From assembly GCF_042678485.1 (NCBI RefSeq), contig NZ_JBHTKR010000005.1:310001-374000 (forward strand): a DNA stretch of 64,000 nt. The letters are read 5' to 3'. The stretch's first letter is position 1. Each line of letters begins with the position of its first letter. The DNA is from Seohaeicola saemankumensis (GTDB lineage: Bacteria > Pseudomonadota > Alphaproteobacteria > Rhodobacterales > Rhodobacteraceae). Under the pieces are notes generated by a model. That model made no database searches, had not been told where the DNA came from, and saw only the letters and a list, made by a program, of their open reading frames with translations. This document shows positions 26,668-40,145 of this stretch, piece by piece. The position numbers and the translations under genes were made by a program.

Positions 26668-28791
26668 TTATGCGTATTTCTTCTGGATCTCGTCCGAGAT
26701 GTTCTGCGGCACAGCCTCGTAATGGTCGAACTGCATGGTGAAGTTCGCCCGGCCCGAGGACATCGAACGCAGCGTGTTGATGTAGCCGAACATGTTGGCC
26801 AGCGGCACGAAGGCGTCGATGACGTTCGCGTTGCCGCGGCTGTCCTGCCCGTTGACCATGCCACGACGGCTGGTCAGGTCGCCGATGATGCCGCCGGTAT
26901 ATTCTTCCGGGGTCACGACTTCCACGCGCATGATCGGTTCCAGCAGCTTCGCGCCGGCTTTCTTCAGGCCTTCGCGCATCCCGGCACGTGCCGCGATTTC
27001 GAACGCCAGAACCGAAGAGTCGACGTCATGGTAGGCACCGTCGATCAGGGCCACCTTGAAGTCGATCACCGGGAAGCCTGCCAGCGGACCGGAGTCCATG
27101 ACCGACTTGATGCCTTTTTCGACACCGGGGATGTATTCCTTCGGCACCGAACCACCAACGATCTTGCTTTCGAACGAATAGCCTTCGCCCGGCTCGGTCG
27201 GCATGATGACCATCTTGACGCGCGCGAACTGACCCGAACCACCCGACTGTTTCTTGTGGGTGTAGTCGATCTCGGCTTCACGGCTGACGGTTTCACGATA
27301 CGCCACCTGCGGTGCACCGATGTTCGCCTCGACCTTGAACTCGCGCTTCATGCGGTCGACGAGGATGTCGAGATGAAGTTCGCCCATGCCCTTCATGATC
27401 GTCTGACCGGATTCGAAATCGGTCTCGACGCGGAATGACGGATCCTCGGCGGCCAGGCGTGCCAGGGCGATGCCCATCTTTTCCTGGTCTGCTTTGGTCT
27501 TGGGCTCGACAGCGATCTCAATCACCGGCTCGGGGAAGGTCATGGTTTCCAGAACCACCGGATCCTTCTCCGAACACAGCGTGTCACCGGTCGTGGTGTC
27601 CTTCAGACCCGCAAGCGCAATGATGTCACCTGCATAGGCTTCATCGATCTCTTCGCGGTTGATGGCGTGCATCATCATCATCCGGCCAACGCGCTCTTTC
27701 TTGCCCTTGGTCGAGTTCAGCATCGCATCACCCTTCCGCAGAACGCCCGAGTAGAGACGCGTGAAGGTCAGCGAACCGACGAAGGGGTCGTTCATGATTT
27801 TGAACGCCAGGCCCGAGAAGGCCATGTTGTCGTCCGCGCGGCGCGGGATGTTGCGGGTTTCAGTCTCGTCGCCCGGCTTGAAGCCCATGTAATCGACCAC
27901 GTCCAGCGGGCTGGGCAGGAAGTCGATCACGGCGTTCAGCAGCGGCTGGACACCTTTGTTCTTGAACGCGGAACCGGCCATCACGGGAACGAAGCTCAGC
28001 GACAGGCAACCCTTGCGGATCAGCTTGCGCAGCGTGTCCTCGTCGGGCTCGTTGCCCTCAAGGTAGGCTTCCATCGCCGCATCGTCCATTTCGACTGCGA
28101 TCTCGATCAGGTTGGCGCGCCATTCGTCGGCCAGATCCTTGAGCTCGTCACGGATCGGCTGACGCACCCAGGACGCGCCCAGGTCTTCGCCTTTCCAGAC
28201 CCACTCTTCCATCTTCAGCAGGTCGATGATGCCTTCCAGCTTGTCCTCGGCGCCGATCGGCAGGGCGATCGGTGCAGGGATCGCGCCGGTGCGGTCCTTG
28301 ATCATCTTGACGCAGTTGAAGAAGTCGGCGCCGATCTTGTCCATCTTGTTGACGAACACGATGCGCGGCACCTTGTAGCGGTCAGCCTGACGCCACACGG
28401 TTTCGGTCTGCGGCTCGACACCGGCGTTGGCGTCCAGAAGGCAAACGGCGCCGTCCAGAACGGCCAGCGAACGCTCGACTTCGATGGTGAAGTCCACGTG
28501 GCCGGGGGTGTCGATGATGTTGAAGCGATACTTGGTATCCGACGTGCCTTCGACGCTGGGATCTTCCTGGCGCTGCCAGAAAGTCGTGGTCGCGGCCGAA
28601 GTGATCGTGATGCCGCGTTCCTGCTCCTGCTCCATCCAGTCCATCGTGGCGGCGCCGTCATGGACTTCGCCGATCTTGTGGGACTTGCCGGTGTAGTAGA
28701 GGATGCGCTCGGTCGTCGTGGTCTTGCCCGCGTCGATATGGGCCATGATCCCGAAGTTGCGATAACGCTGCAGCGGATATTCGCGTGCCAT
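26668..28791 (-). CDS. fusA: elongation factor G
   Basis: 707-residue translocase GTPase. G1 A-H-I-D-A-G-K-T-T (about 19-27), D-T-P-G-H and N-K-M-D are intact, and domains II-V follow at full length. It drives tRNA-mRNA movement after peptide transfer and, with RRF, ribosome recycling. It follows rpsG by 14 nt in the classic str order rpsL-rpsG-fusA-tuf. Confidence 0.97.
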   Translation of the reverse strand: MAREYPLQRYRNFGIMAHIDAGKTTTTERILYYTGKSHKIGEVHDGAATMDWMEQEQERGITITSAATTTFWQRQEDPSVEGTSDTKYRFNIIDTPGHVDFTIEVERSLAVLDGAVCLLDANAGVEPQTETVWRQADRYKVPRIVFVNKMDKIGADFFNCVKMIKDRTGAIPAPIALPIGAEDKLEGIIDLLKMEEWVWKGEDLGASWVRQPIRDELKDLADEWRANLIEIAVEMDDAAMEAYLEGNEPDEDTLRKLIRKGCLSLSFVPVMAGSAFKNKGVQPLLNAVIDFLPSPLDVVDYMGFKPGDETETRNIPRRADDNMAFSGLAFKIMNDPFVGSLTFTRLYSGVLRKGDAMLNSTKGKKERVGRMMMMHAINREEIDEAYAGDIIALAGLKDTTTGDTLCSEKDPVVLETMTFPEPVIEIAVEPKTKADQEKMGIALARLAAEDPSFRVETDFESGQTIMKGMGELHLDILVDRMKREFKVEANIGAPQVAYRETVSREAEIDYTHKKQSGGSGQFARVKMVIMPTEPGEGYSFESKIVGGSVPKEYIPGVEKGIKSVMDSGPLAGFPVIDFKVALIDGAYHDVDSSVLAFEIAARAGMREGLKKAGAKLLEPIMRVEVVTPEEYTGGIIGDLTSRRGMVNGQDSRGNANVIDAFVPLANMFGYINTLRSMSSGRANFTMQFDHYEAVPQNISDEIQKKYA

Positions 28792-28805
28792 CTGGGGTGC
28801 TCCTC

Positions 28806-29276
28806 TTACCAGCGATAATGGCTGAACGCTTTGTTCGCGTCGGCCATCTTGTGGGTGTCTTCCCGCTTCTTCACGGCGGAACCGCGGCTGTTGACTGCAT
28901 CAAGCAGCTCGCCAGCCAGGCGTTCTTCCATCGTGTTCTCGTTGCGGGCACGCGAGGCGTTGATCAGCCAGCGAATCGCCAGGGCTTCACGACGCTCGGG
29001 GCGCACTTCGACGGGAACCTGGTAGGTGGCACCACCAACACGGCGCGACCGGACTTCGACCGAGGGCTTGATGTTGTCGAGCGCTTCGTGGAACACTTCC
29101 ACGGGCGCGCGCTTGATCTTGTCCTCGACGCGGCTCAGCGCGTTGTAGACGATACGCTCGGCGGCGGACTTCTTGCCGTCGATCATCAGGTTGTTCATGA
29201 ACTTCGTCAGAACCCGATCACCATACTTGGCATCGGGCAGGATTTCGCGTTTTTCAGCGGCGTGACGGCGGGACAT
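28806..29276 (-). CDS. rpsG: 30S ribosomal protein S7
   Basis: 156 residues. S-R-R-H-A-A-E-K-R at the start and K-F-M-N-N-L-M-I-D-G-K-K-S-A-A are family features. S7 nucleates 30S head assembly and in enterics is the autoregulator of str; the short 14-nt gap to rpsL does not show an obvious S7 target. Followed at once by fusA. Confidence 0.97.
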   Translation of the reverse strand: MSRRHAAEKREILPDAKYGDRVLTKFMNNLMIDGKKSAAERIVYNALSRVEDKIKRAPVEVFHEALDNIKPSVEVRSRRVGGATYQVPVEVRPERREALAIRWLINASRARNENTMEERLAGELLDAVNSRGSAVKKREDTHKMADANKAFSHYRW

Positions 29277-29290
29277 CTGTTTAGATCCTC

Positions 29291-29662
29291 TTACTTCGGA
29301 CGCTTCGCGCCGTACTTCGAACGACGCTGCTTACGGTTCTTGACGCCCTGGGTATCCAGAACACCGCGCAGGATGTGATAGCGGACACCGGGAAGGTCTT
29401 TCACGCGGCCGCCACGGATCAGAACCACAGAGTGCTCCTGAAGGTTGTGGCTTTCACCGGGAATGTAGCTGATGACCTCAAAGCCGTTGGTCAGGCGCAC
29501 CTTCGCAACCTTCCGCATGGCCGAGTTCGGTTTTTTCGGCGTCGTCGTATAAACGCGAGTGCAGACGCCACGCTTTTGCGGGCACTGCTCCAGGTGCATC
29601 GACTTGGACCGTTTGACTTTGGGCTGCCGCGGTTTGCGGATCAGCTGCTGGATCGTTGGCAT
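29291..29662 (-). CDS. rpsL: 30S ribosomal protein S12
   Basis: 123 residues from M-P-T-I-Q-Q-L-I-R (ATG 29662; the in-frame upstream extension is non-conserved). The two loops tied to streptomycin response, T-P-K-K-P-N-S-A and G-R-V-K-D-L-P-G-V-R, carry the lysines of the sensitive form. First gene of the str operon, with a promoter about 220 nt upstream, leaving a long 5' leader. Confidence 0.97.
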   Translation of the reverse strand: MPTIQQLIRKPRQPKVKRSKSMHLEQCPQKRGVCTRVYTTTPKKPNSAMRKVAKVRLTNGFEVISYIPGESHNLQEHSVVLIRGGRVKDLPGVRYHILRGVLDTQGVKNRKQRRSKYGAKRPK

Positions 29663-29883
29663 TGGGCTTCTTTCCCCGTCTATCAACACATGTGTCTGCG
29701 CGGGCATCCCCGCGGGTTAATCTTGAGCACTTTGCGCGTCCACAAAGCACAATCACCGCCATCGTTCCCATTCCGAGGTGAACGACGCGGTGAGTTTCCA
29801 GAGGATCGAGGCAGCATTAGCCCGGATCTTGTCCACTACAGTTCTGAATTCGGCAAAGGGCACACGCCCGGCCGGATGGGGCG

Positions 29884-29912
29884 CGTATAGGGGGAGTCGC
29901 AGGGGTTGTCAA
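29884..29912 (-). promoter_or_regulatory. sigma70-type promoter of the str operon
   Basis: On the minus strand: consensus TTGACA (29912-29907), 17-bp spacer, TATACG (29889-29884). It is the strongest promoter match I found in the window and the only recognisable element, besides one palindrome, in the 307-nt gap between rpsL and the DMT permease. The predicted transcript would have a leader of roughly 215 nt before rpsL. Confidence 0.75.
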
Positions 29913-29941
29913 CACACCGCCCCCCACCTGCCCAACATCGC

Positions 29942-29959
29942 GCAAGAACCGGTTCTTGC
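29942..29959. promoter_or_regulatory. 18-bp perfect palindrome upstream of the str promoter
   Basis: GCAAGAACC/GGTTCTTGC is fully symmetric. It lies 10 nt past the stop of the DMT permease and about 30 nt upstream of the -35 box of the str promoter. It could be an operator, a weak hairpin terminator for the permease gene, or both; no T-run follows on the minus strand. Confidence 0.5.
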
Positions 29960-29969
29960 AACGTCCGGG

Positions 29970-30878
29970 TCAGTGTCCGATGCCCGTCCGCAGACGTGTC
30001 TCGGTCGCGATGCGGCGCTTCAACTGGGCTTCGCGATAGAGCATGAAAACCCCGCTGCCCACGACGATCACGGCTCCCAGCAGGGTCAGGGGCGCGGGCC
30101 AGTCACCGAAGACCAGCCACCCCAGGACAAGCGCCCAGATCAACCCCGTATAGCGGAACGGCGCCACGAAGCTGATCTCGCCCACGCGCATCACCATGAC
30201 CGAAAACACATAGCCGAAGACAACCATGACCGCAGCCCCCAGTGTCATGGCGCTGCGATGCAGTGTCAGCGGCACCCACTCCACCGTCATGCTGGCGAGG
30301 CCAAAGGCAATCAGAAGCGCCAGCGAGGTGATGAAGGTCACCATCATCGAATGGGTCGCCCCCGACACGCGCCGCGTGACCAGGTCGCGCACCGTGACGA
30401 AGGCCACAGCGATCAGGGCATAGACCGAAAAGATATTGAAGCCTTCGGTGCCCGGCCGCACGATCAGCAGAACCCCGCAAAGGCCAACCATGATCGCCGT
30501 CAGGCGTCGCCAACCCAACTGTTCGCTGAAGAACAAGGCTGCGGCCAGTGTCACCACCAGCGGCAGCGACTGCATGATCGCACTCACATTGGCCAGTGGC
30601 ATGTTGTAAAGCGCCGTCAGGAAGAAATAGGCCGAGCCAACTTCGGACAGCGCCCGGATCACGATCAGCCACCGGTCCCGCCGCGGAATACGCAGATGCA
30701 GCGCACCCAGATAAAGCGCCATCCCGCCGATGGCGACGGTCGTGAAAATGCTGCGCATGAAGATCAGCTGGAACAGCGGCATGTCGCCTGCCAGCGTCTT
30801 CATGAATGTGTCGTTCAGGGTGAAGGCGGCCATGCTGGCCATCATCAGAAGCGCGCCGCGCGTGTTGTCTGTCAGCAT
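29970..30878 (-). CDS. DMT-superfamily (EamA) permease
   Basis: 302 residues with ten hydrophobic spans arranged as two EamA repeats (about 8-142 and 153-285), and a short basic C-terminus. EamA carriers export or import metabolites such as amino acids; the substrate cannot be told here. It stands alone between the rpoC terminator and the str promoter, on the same strand, so it breaks the rpoC-rpsL adjacency often seen in bacteria. ATG at 30878. No specific promoter was recognised. Confidence 0.88.
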   Translation of the reverse strand: MLTDNTRGALLMMASMAAFTLNDTFMKTLAGDMPLFQLIFMRSIFTTVAIGGMALYLGALHLRIPRRDRWLIVIRALSEVGSAYFFLTALYNMPLANVSAIMQSLPLVVTLAAALFFSEQLGWRRLTAIMVGLCGVLLIVRPGTEGFNIFSVYALIAVAFVTVRDLVTRRVSGATHSMMVTFITSLALLIAFGLASMTVEWVPLTLHRSAMTLGAAVMVVFGYVFSVMVMRVGEISFVAPFRYTGLIWALVLGWLVFGDWPAPLTLLGAVIVVGSGVFMLYREAQLKRRIATETRLRTGIGH

Positions 30879-30945
30879 CGCTCTGCTCCGGATCGTGGCT
30901 TGCCGACGTTATCCTTGCCTGCGGCCGCCGCAAGGGGCTGACATG

Positions 30946-30970
30946 AAAAAACCCCCGCCACTGGCGGGGG
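30946..30970 (-). terminator. terminator of the rpoBC operon
   Basis: Perfect 8-bp stem CCCCCGCC/GGCGGGGG with a 3-nt loop, followed on the minus strand by TTTTTT, 27 nt after the rpoC stop. Textbook rho-independent form. Confidence 0.92.
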
Positions 30971-30997
30971 TCTTCATTTTACGTGACCAGGAAGATC

Positions 30998-33900
30998 TTA
31001 TTCTTCCCGGCTTTCCGGCGTATCGACCAGCGTGTCGAACGCGTCGCCACCGACGACATCGTCAACCGGTGCGGCCAGCGCGGCGGCGGCTTCGGCCTCC
31101 TCGCGGCGGGCTTCGATCACGACGTTGTCACGCTCGGCCGCGATGCGACGCACGCGGGCCGTGGCGCCACCTGTCCCGGCCGGGATCAGACGGCCAACGA
31201 TCACGTTCTCTTTCAGGCCGACCAGCTTGTCACGCTTGCCCTGAACCGAGGCTTCGGTCAGCACGCGCGTGGTTTCCTGGAACGAGGCCGCCGAGATGAA
31301 GCTGCGGGTCTGCAGCGACGCCTTGGTGATCCCCAGAAGGATCGGCGCGCCCGTTGCCGGACGACCGCCCTTGGCCATGATCTTGTCGTTCACGGCGTCG
31401 AACTCGGCCTTGTCCAGATGCTCGCCCTTCAGCAGCGTGGTATCGCCGCTTTCGTCGATCTCCCACTTCTGGAGCATCTGGCGCACGATGACTTCGATGT
31501 GCTTGTCGTTGATCTTCACGCCCTGAAGACGGTAGACGTCCTGCACCTCGTCGATCATGTAATCGGCCAGCGCCTCGACACCCATGATGGCCAGGATGTC
31601 ATGCGGCGCGGGGTTGCCGTCCATGATGTAGTCGCCCTTCTGCACGAAGTCGCCTTCCTGCACCGGGATGTGCTTGCCTTTCGGCACCATGTATTCGACC
31701 GGCTCCATCCCCTCGACCGAGGGTTCGATCGTGATGCGGCGCTTGTTCTTGTAGTCCTTGCCAAAGCGCACATAACCGTCGATTTCCGCGATGATCGCGT
31801 GATCCTTGGGGCGACGGGCTTCGAACAGTTCCGCCACGCGGGGAAGACCCCCGGTGATGTCCTTGGTCTTGGCACCCTCGCGCGGAATACGCGCAACCAC
31901 GTCACCGGCCTTGATGTCCTGCCCTTCTTCGACGGACAGGATCGCGTCCACCGACATCGGATAGGTCACCGGGTTTCCGGCCTCGTTGCGGACAGGCTCG
32001 CCATCGGTGTCGACCAGGATGATCTCGGGCTTCAGCTCGTTGCCCTTGGGGGCCGCGCGCCAGTCCATCACGATCTTCTGGGTCATGCCAGTGGCATCGT
32101 CGGTTTCGTCGCGCACGGCGATACCGGACACCAGGTCGACATATTTCACCTGACCTGTCTTCTCGGCGATGATCGGCAGGGTGTAGGGGTCCCACTCGAA
32201 CAGCTTGTCGCCGCGGGCAACCTTGGCGCCTTCCTTGACGAACAGCTTCGAGCCGTAGCCCAGCTTGTGGCTGGCACGCTCTTCACCGCTATCGTCACGG
32301 ATGATCAGCTTCATGTTCCGGCCCATGACCAGCGTCTCGCCATTCGAGTTCTCGATGGTCGAGGCGTTTTCATAGGTCACGGTCCCGGCCTGGCTTGCTT
32401 CCAGGAAGGACTGCTGACCACCCTGGGCAACGCCGCCGATGTGGAAGGTCCGCATCGTCAGCTGGGTACCGGGTTCACCGATCGACTGCGCCGCGATGAT
32501 GCCCACGGCTTCGCCGACGTTCACCATCGTACCGCGCGCCAGGTCACGACCATAGCAGGTGGCGCAGACGCCATCCTCGGCTTCACAGGTCAGCGGGCTG
32601 CGGATGCGGGCCGTCTGCAGGCTGGACACTTCGATCATGTCGGCCATGCGCTCGTCAATCAGAACGCCACGGGCCACCATCACCTCGCCAGTGGCGGGGT
32701 TGACCAGGTCCTCGGCCGCGACACGGCCCAGAACACGCTCAGCCAGCGAAGACACGACCTCACCGTCGTTCACCGCCGCTTCGGCCGTGATCGCACGTTC
32801 AGTGCCGCAATCCTTCTGACGCACGATGCAATCCTGCGCCACGTCCACCAGACGGCGTGTCAGGTAACCCGAGTTCGCAGTCTTCAGAGCGGTGTCCGAC
32901 AGACCTTTCCGCGCGCCGTGGGTCGAGTTGAAGTATTCAAGAACGGTCAGACCTTCCTTGAAGTTCGAGATGATCGGCGTTTCGATGATGTCGCCGTTGG
33001 GCTTGGCCATCAGGCCGCGCATCCCGCCCAGCTGCTTCATCTGCGTGACCGAACCACGGGCGCCGGAGTGGGCCATCATGTAGACCGAGTTCGGCTCCAG
33101 TTCGGCACCATTCTCATCGTGCTTGCTGGCCGAGATCGTGCTCATCATGGCTTCGGTGACCTTGTCGTTACACTTCGACCAGGCATCCACGACCTTGTTG
33201 TACTTCTCACCCTGGGTGATCAGACCGTCCATGTACTGCTGTTCGAAATCCTTGACCTGATCACGTGTCTGATCAACGATCGTCCACTTGTTGTCGGGCA
33301 CCACCATGTCGTCCTTGCCGAAGGAAATCCCGGCCTTGAACGCTTCGCGGAAACCCATGGTCATGATCTGGTCACAGAAGATGACCGACTCTTTCTGACC
33401 GCAGTAGCGGTAGACGGTGTCGATGACCTGCTGCACCTCTTTCTTGCGCAGAAGCCGGTTGACCAGTTCGAACGGCGCCTTGGCGTTCATCGGCAGAAGC
33501 GCACCCAGCCGGACACGGCCCGGGGTGGTTTCGAACCGCTTGACGACTTCGTTGCCTTCTTCGTCGATCTGGGTGACGCGCGCGGTGATCTTGGCGTGCA
33601 GGTGCACGACACCGGCATCCAGCGCGTGCTGGACTTCGTCGATCGAGGCAAAGGACATGCCCTCGCCCTTCATGCCTTCGCGCATGATCGAGGTGTAGTA
33701 GAGACCAAGGATCATGTCCTGCGAGGGCACGATGATCGGCGCGCCGTTTGCGGGCGACAGCACGTTGTTCGTGGACATCATCAGAACGCGCGCTTCCAGC
33801 TGGGCCTCAAGGCTCAGCGGGACGTGCACGGCCATCTGGTCACCGTCGAAGTCGGCGTTGAATGCCGAACAGACCAGCGGATGCAGCTGGATCGCCTTGC

Positions 33901-35239
33901 CTTCGATCAGGATCGGCTCGAAGGCCTGGAAACCAAGACGGTGCAGGGTGGGCGCACGGTTCAGCATCACGGGATGTTCGCGGATCACCTCGTCCAGGAT
34001 ATCCCAGACTTCGGGGCGTTCCTTTTCCACCAGCTTCTTGGCCTGCTTGACGGTCGAGGACAGACCCTTGGCTTCAAGGCGCGAATAGATGAACGGCTTG
34101 AACAGCTCCAGCGCCATCTTCTTGGGCAGACCGCACTGATGCAGTTTCAATTCCGGGCCGGTCACGATGACCGAACGACCCGAGAAGTCGACGCGCTTGC
34201 CCAGAAGGTTCTGGCGGAAGCGACCCTGCTTGCCTTTCAGCATGTCCGACAGCGATTTCAGCGGGCGCTTGTTGGCACCGGTGATCACGCGGCCACGACG
34301 GCCGTTATCGAACAGCGCATCAACCGATTCCTGCAGCATCCGCTTTTCGTTACGCACGATGATATCGGGCGCGCGCAGTTCGATCAGGCGCTTCAGACGG
34401 TTGTTGCGGTTGATCACACGACGGTAAAGGTCGTTCAGGTCGGAGGTCGCGAAACGGCCACCATCCAGCGGCACCAGCGGGCGCAGTTCCGGCGGAATGA
34501 CCGGGATCACGGTCAGAACCATCCATTCCGGACGGTTGCCGGATTCCAGGAAGGATTCCACGACCTTCAGACGCTTGATGATCTTCTTGGGCTTCAGCTC
34601 GCCAGTGGCTTCCTTCAGCTCGGCGCGCAGGGTCTCTGCTTCCTGCTCAAGGTCGATGGCGGCCAGCATTTCGCGGATCGCCTCGGCGCCGATATTGGCG
34701 GTGAAAGCATCCGCGCCATAGGCATCCTGGGCGTCCATGAATTCTTCTTCGGTCAGCATCTGGCCATAGGTCAGATCGGTCAGACCGGGCTCGATCACAA
34801 CGTAATTCTCGAAATAGAGAACCCGCTCCAGATCGCGCAGGGTCATGTCCAGCATCAGGCCGATGCGGCTGGGCAGCGACTTGAGGAACCAGATATGCGC
34901 CACCGGCGAGGCCAGTTCGATATGGCCCATCCGCTCGCGGCGGACCTTTTGCAGCGTGACTTCAACGCCGCATTTTTCGCAGACGACACCGCGATATTTC
35001 ATGCGCTTGTACTTGCCGCACAGGCATTCGTAATCCTTGATCGGGCCGAAGATACGCGCGCAGAACAGACCGTCACGCTCGGGCTTGAACGTGCGGTAGT
35101 TGATGGTTTCGGGCTTCTTGATCTCGCCATAGGACCAAGACAGGATACGTTCTGGCGATGCCAGAGATACCTTGATCTCGTCAAATGTCTTGACGGGGGC
35201 AACCGGGTTGAACGGGTTGTTCGTGAGTTCCTGGTTCAT
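30998..35239 (-). CDS. rpoC: DNA-directed RNA polymerase subunit beta'
   Basis: 1,413 residues. The N-terminal zinc ribbon (C-L-C-G-K-Y ... C-E-K-C-G), the catalytic N-A-D-F-D-G-D-Q with its three magnesium-binding aspartates, and the second zinc site (C-E-A-E-D-G-V-C-A-T-C-Y-G) are all present. I start at M-N-Q-E-L-T-N-N-P-F (35239), eight codons inside the longest frame. It is separated from rpoB by 73 nt and ends at a strong terminator. Confidence 0.97.
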   Translation of the reverse strand: MNQELTNNPFNPVAPVKTFDEIKVSLASPERILSWSYGEIKKPETINYRTFKPERDGLFCARIFGPIKDYECLCGKYKRMKYRGVVCEKCGVEVTLQKVRRERMGHIELASPVAHIWFLKSLPSRIGLMLDMTLRDLERVLYFENYVVIEPGLTDLTYGQMLTEEEFMDAQDAYGADAFTANIGAEAIREMLAAIDLEQEAETLRAELKEATGELKPKKIIKRLKVVESFLESGNRPEWMVLTVIPVIPPELRPLVPLDGGRFATSDLNDLYRRVINRNNRLKRLIELRAPDIIVRNEKRMLQESVDALFDNGRRGRVITGANKRPLKSLSDMLKGKQGRFRQNLLGKRVDFSGRSVIVTGPELKLHQCGLPKKMALELFKPFIYSRLEAKGLSSTVKQAKKLVEKERPEVWDILDEVIREHPVMLNRAPTLHRLGFQAFEPILIEGKAIQLHPLVCSAFNADFDGDQMAVHVPLSLEAQLEARVLMMSTNNVLSPANGAPIIVPSQDMILGLYYTSIMREGMKGEGMSFASIDEVQHALDAGVVHLHAKITARVTQIDEEGNEVVKRFETTPGRVRLGALLPMNAKAPFELVNRLLRKKEVQQVIDTVYRYCGQKESVIFCDQIMTMGFREAFKAGISFGKDDMVVPDNKWTIVDQTRDQVKDFEQQYMDGLITQGEKYNKVVDAWSKCNDKVTEAMMSTISASKHDENGAELEPNSVYMMAHSGARGSVTQMKQLGGMRGLMAKPNGDIIETPIISNFKEGLTVLEYFNSTHGARKGLSDTALKTANSGYLTRRLVDVAQDCIVRQKDCGTERAITAEAAVNDGEVVSSLAERVLGRVAAEDLVNPATGEVMVARGVLIDERMADMIEVSSLQTARIRSPLTCEAEDGVCATCYGRDLARGTMVNVGEAVGIIAAQSIGEPGTQLTMRTFHIGGVAQGGQQSFLEASQAGTVTYENASTIENSNGETLVMGRNMKLIIRDDSGEERASHKLGYGSKLFVKEGAKVARGDKLFEWDPYTLPIIAEKTGQVKYVDLVSGIAVRDETDDATGMTQKIVMDWRAAPKGNELKPEIILVDTDGEPVRNEAGNPVTYPMSVDAILSVEEGQDIKAGDVVARIPREGAKTKDITGGLPRVAELFEARRPKDHAIIAEIDGYVRFGKDYKNKRRITIEPSVEGMEPVEYMVPKGKHIPVQEGDFVQKGDYIMDGNPAPHDILAIMGVEALADYMIDEVQDVYRLQGVKINDKHIEVIVRQMLQKWEIDESGDTTLLKGEHLDKAEFDAVNDKIMAKGGRPATGAPILLGITKASLQTRSFISAASFQETTRVLTEASVQGKRDKLVGLKENVIVGRLIPAGTGGATARVRRIAAERDNVVIEARREEAEAAAALAAPVDDVVGGDAFDTLVDTPESREE

Positions 35240-35312
35240 TTTCAAATCCTTGATTTGGGGCAAAGGCAGAGCGGTCGAAGGGGCGCGCGGATTGGGCCGC
35301 GCGCCGCCCTGA

Positions 35313-39458
<4,146 letters not shown>

Positions 39459-39599
39459 GGTCGATGTCACCTTTCGTTTCTCTCCGGTCACGCAGGTCGT
39501 CGGGCCACGACAGCGCACCTCTTTGAAACAGGACTGTTCTGATCCATTCGCGGCCCCTGTCCCACCAGAGGCCTCCCGATCCTTGAACCGCACCTTGGA

Positions 39600-39691
39600 A
39601 AGGGCTTTCGATAAAGCCCTTGCCGAGACGGGTTAGGCTGGGCCCGGAAAAACCGGACCCAGCCAAATCAGATTTCCGGGTTTCCCCGGAA
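39600..39691 (-). promoter_or_regulatory. three consecutive hairpins between rplL and rpoB
   Basis: In transcript order: TTCCGGG/CCCGGAA (39674-39691, loop 4), GGCTGGG with CCCAGCC plus an inner CCGG pair (39636-39664), and AAGGGCTTT/AAAGCCCTT (39600-39621, loop 4, 9 bp perfect). None has a full T-run. The position matches the attenuator and processing region known between rplL and rpoB in E. coli, which sets the ratio of ribosomal protein to RNA polymerase. Confidence 0.6.
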
Positions 39692-39695
39692 CCGA

Positions 39696-40076
39696 TTACT
39701 TCAGCTCGACGGTGGCGCCAGCTGCTTCCAGCTTTGCCTTGATGTCGTCGGCTTCGGCTTTCGAAACCTGCTCTTTGACAGCCTTGCCGCCTGCATCGAC
39801 CAGGTCCTTGGCTTCTTTCAGGCCCAGACCGGTGATGGCGCGGACTTCCTTGATCACGTTGATCTTGGAAGCGCCGGCATCCTTCAGGATGACGTCGAAT
39901 TCGGTCTGCTCTTCAGCAGAATCGGCAGCGCCACCAGCGGCGGGGCCAGCCATCATCACTGCGCCGCCAGCTGCGGGCTCGATGCCGTACTCATCCTTCA
40001 GGATGGTTTTCAGTTCTTGTGCTTCGAGAAGCGTCAGACCAACGATCTCTTCTGCCAGTTTCTTCAGATCAGCCAT
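39696..40076 (-). CDS. rplL: 50S ribosomal protein L7/L12
   Basis: 126 residues: N-terminal dimerisation helices (1-33), an alanine/glycine-rich hinge (about 36-55), and the C-terminal factor-binding domain with K-I-N-V-I-K-E-V-R-A-I-T-G-L-G-L-K-E-A-K. It forms the stalk that recruits EF-Tu and EF-G. Lies 69 nt after rplJ. Confidence 0.97.
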   Translation of the reverse strand: MADLKKLAEEIVGLTLLEAQELKTILKDEYGIEPAAGGAVMMAGPAAGGAADSAEEQTEFDVILKDAGASKINVIKEVRAITGLGLKEAKDLVDAGGKAVKEQVSKAEADDIKAKLEAAGATVELK

Positions 40077-40145
40077 TTTACTGTTTCCGTTCGTTTAAGA
40101 TGTGTTCCAACGTGCGGGGTTTTCCACACGCAGATCAAAGGTTGC

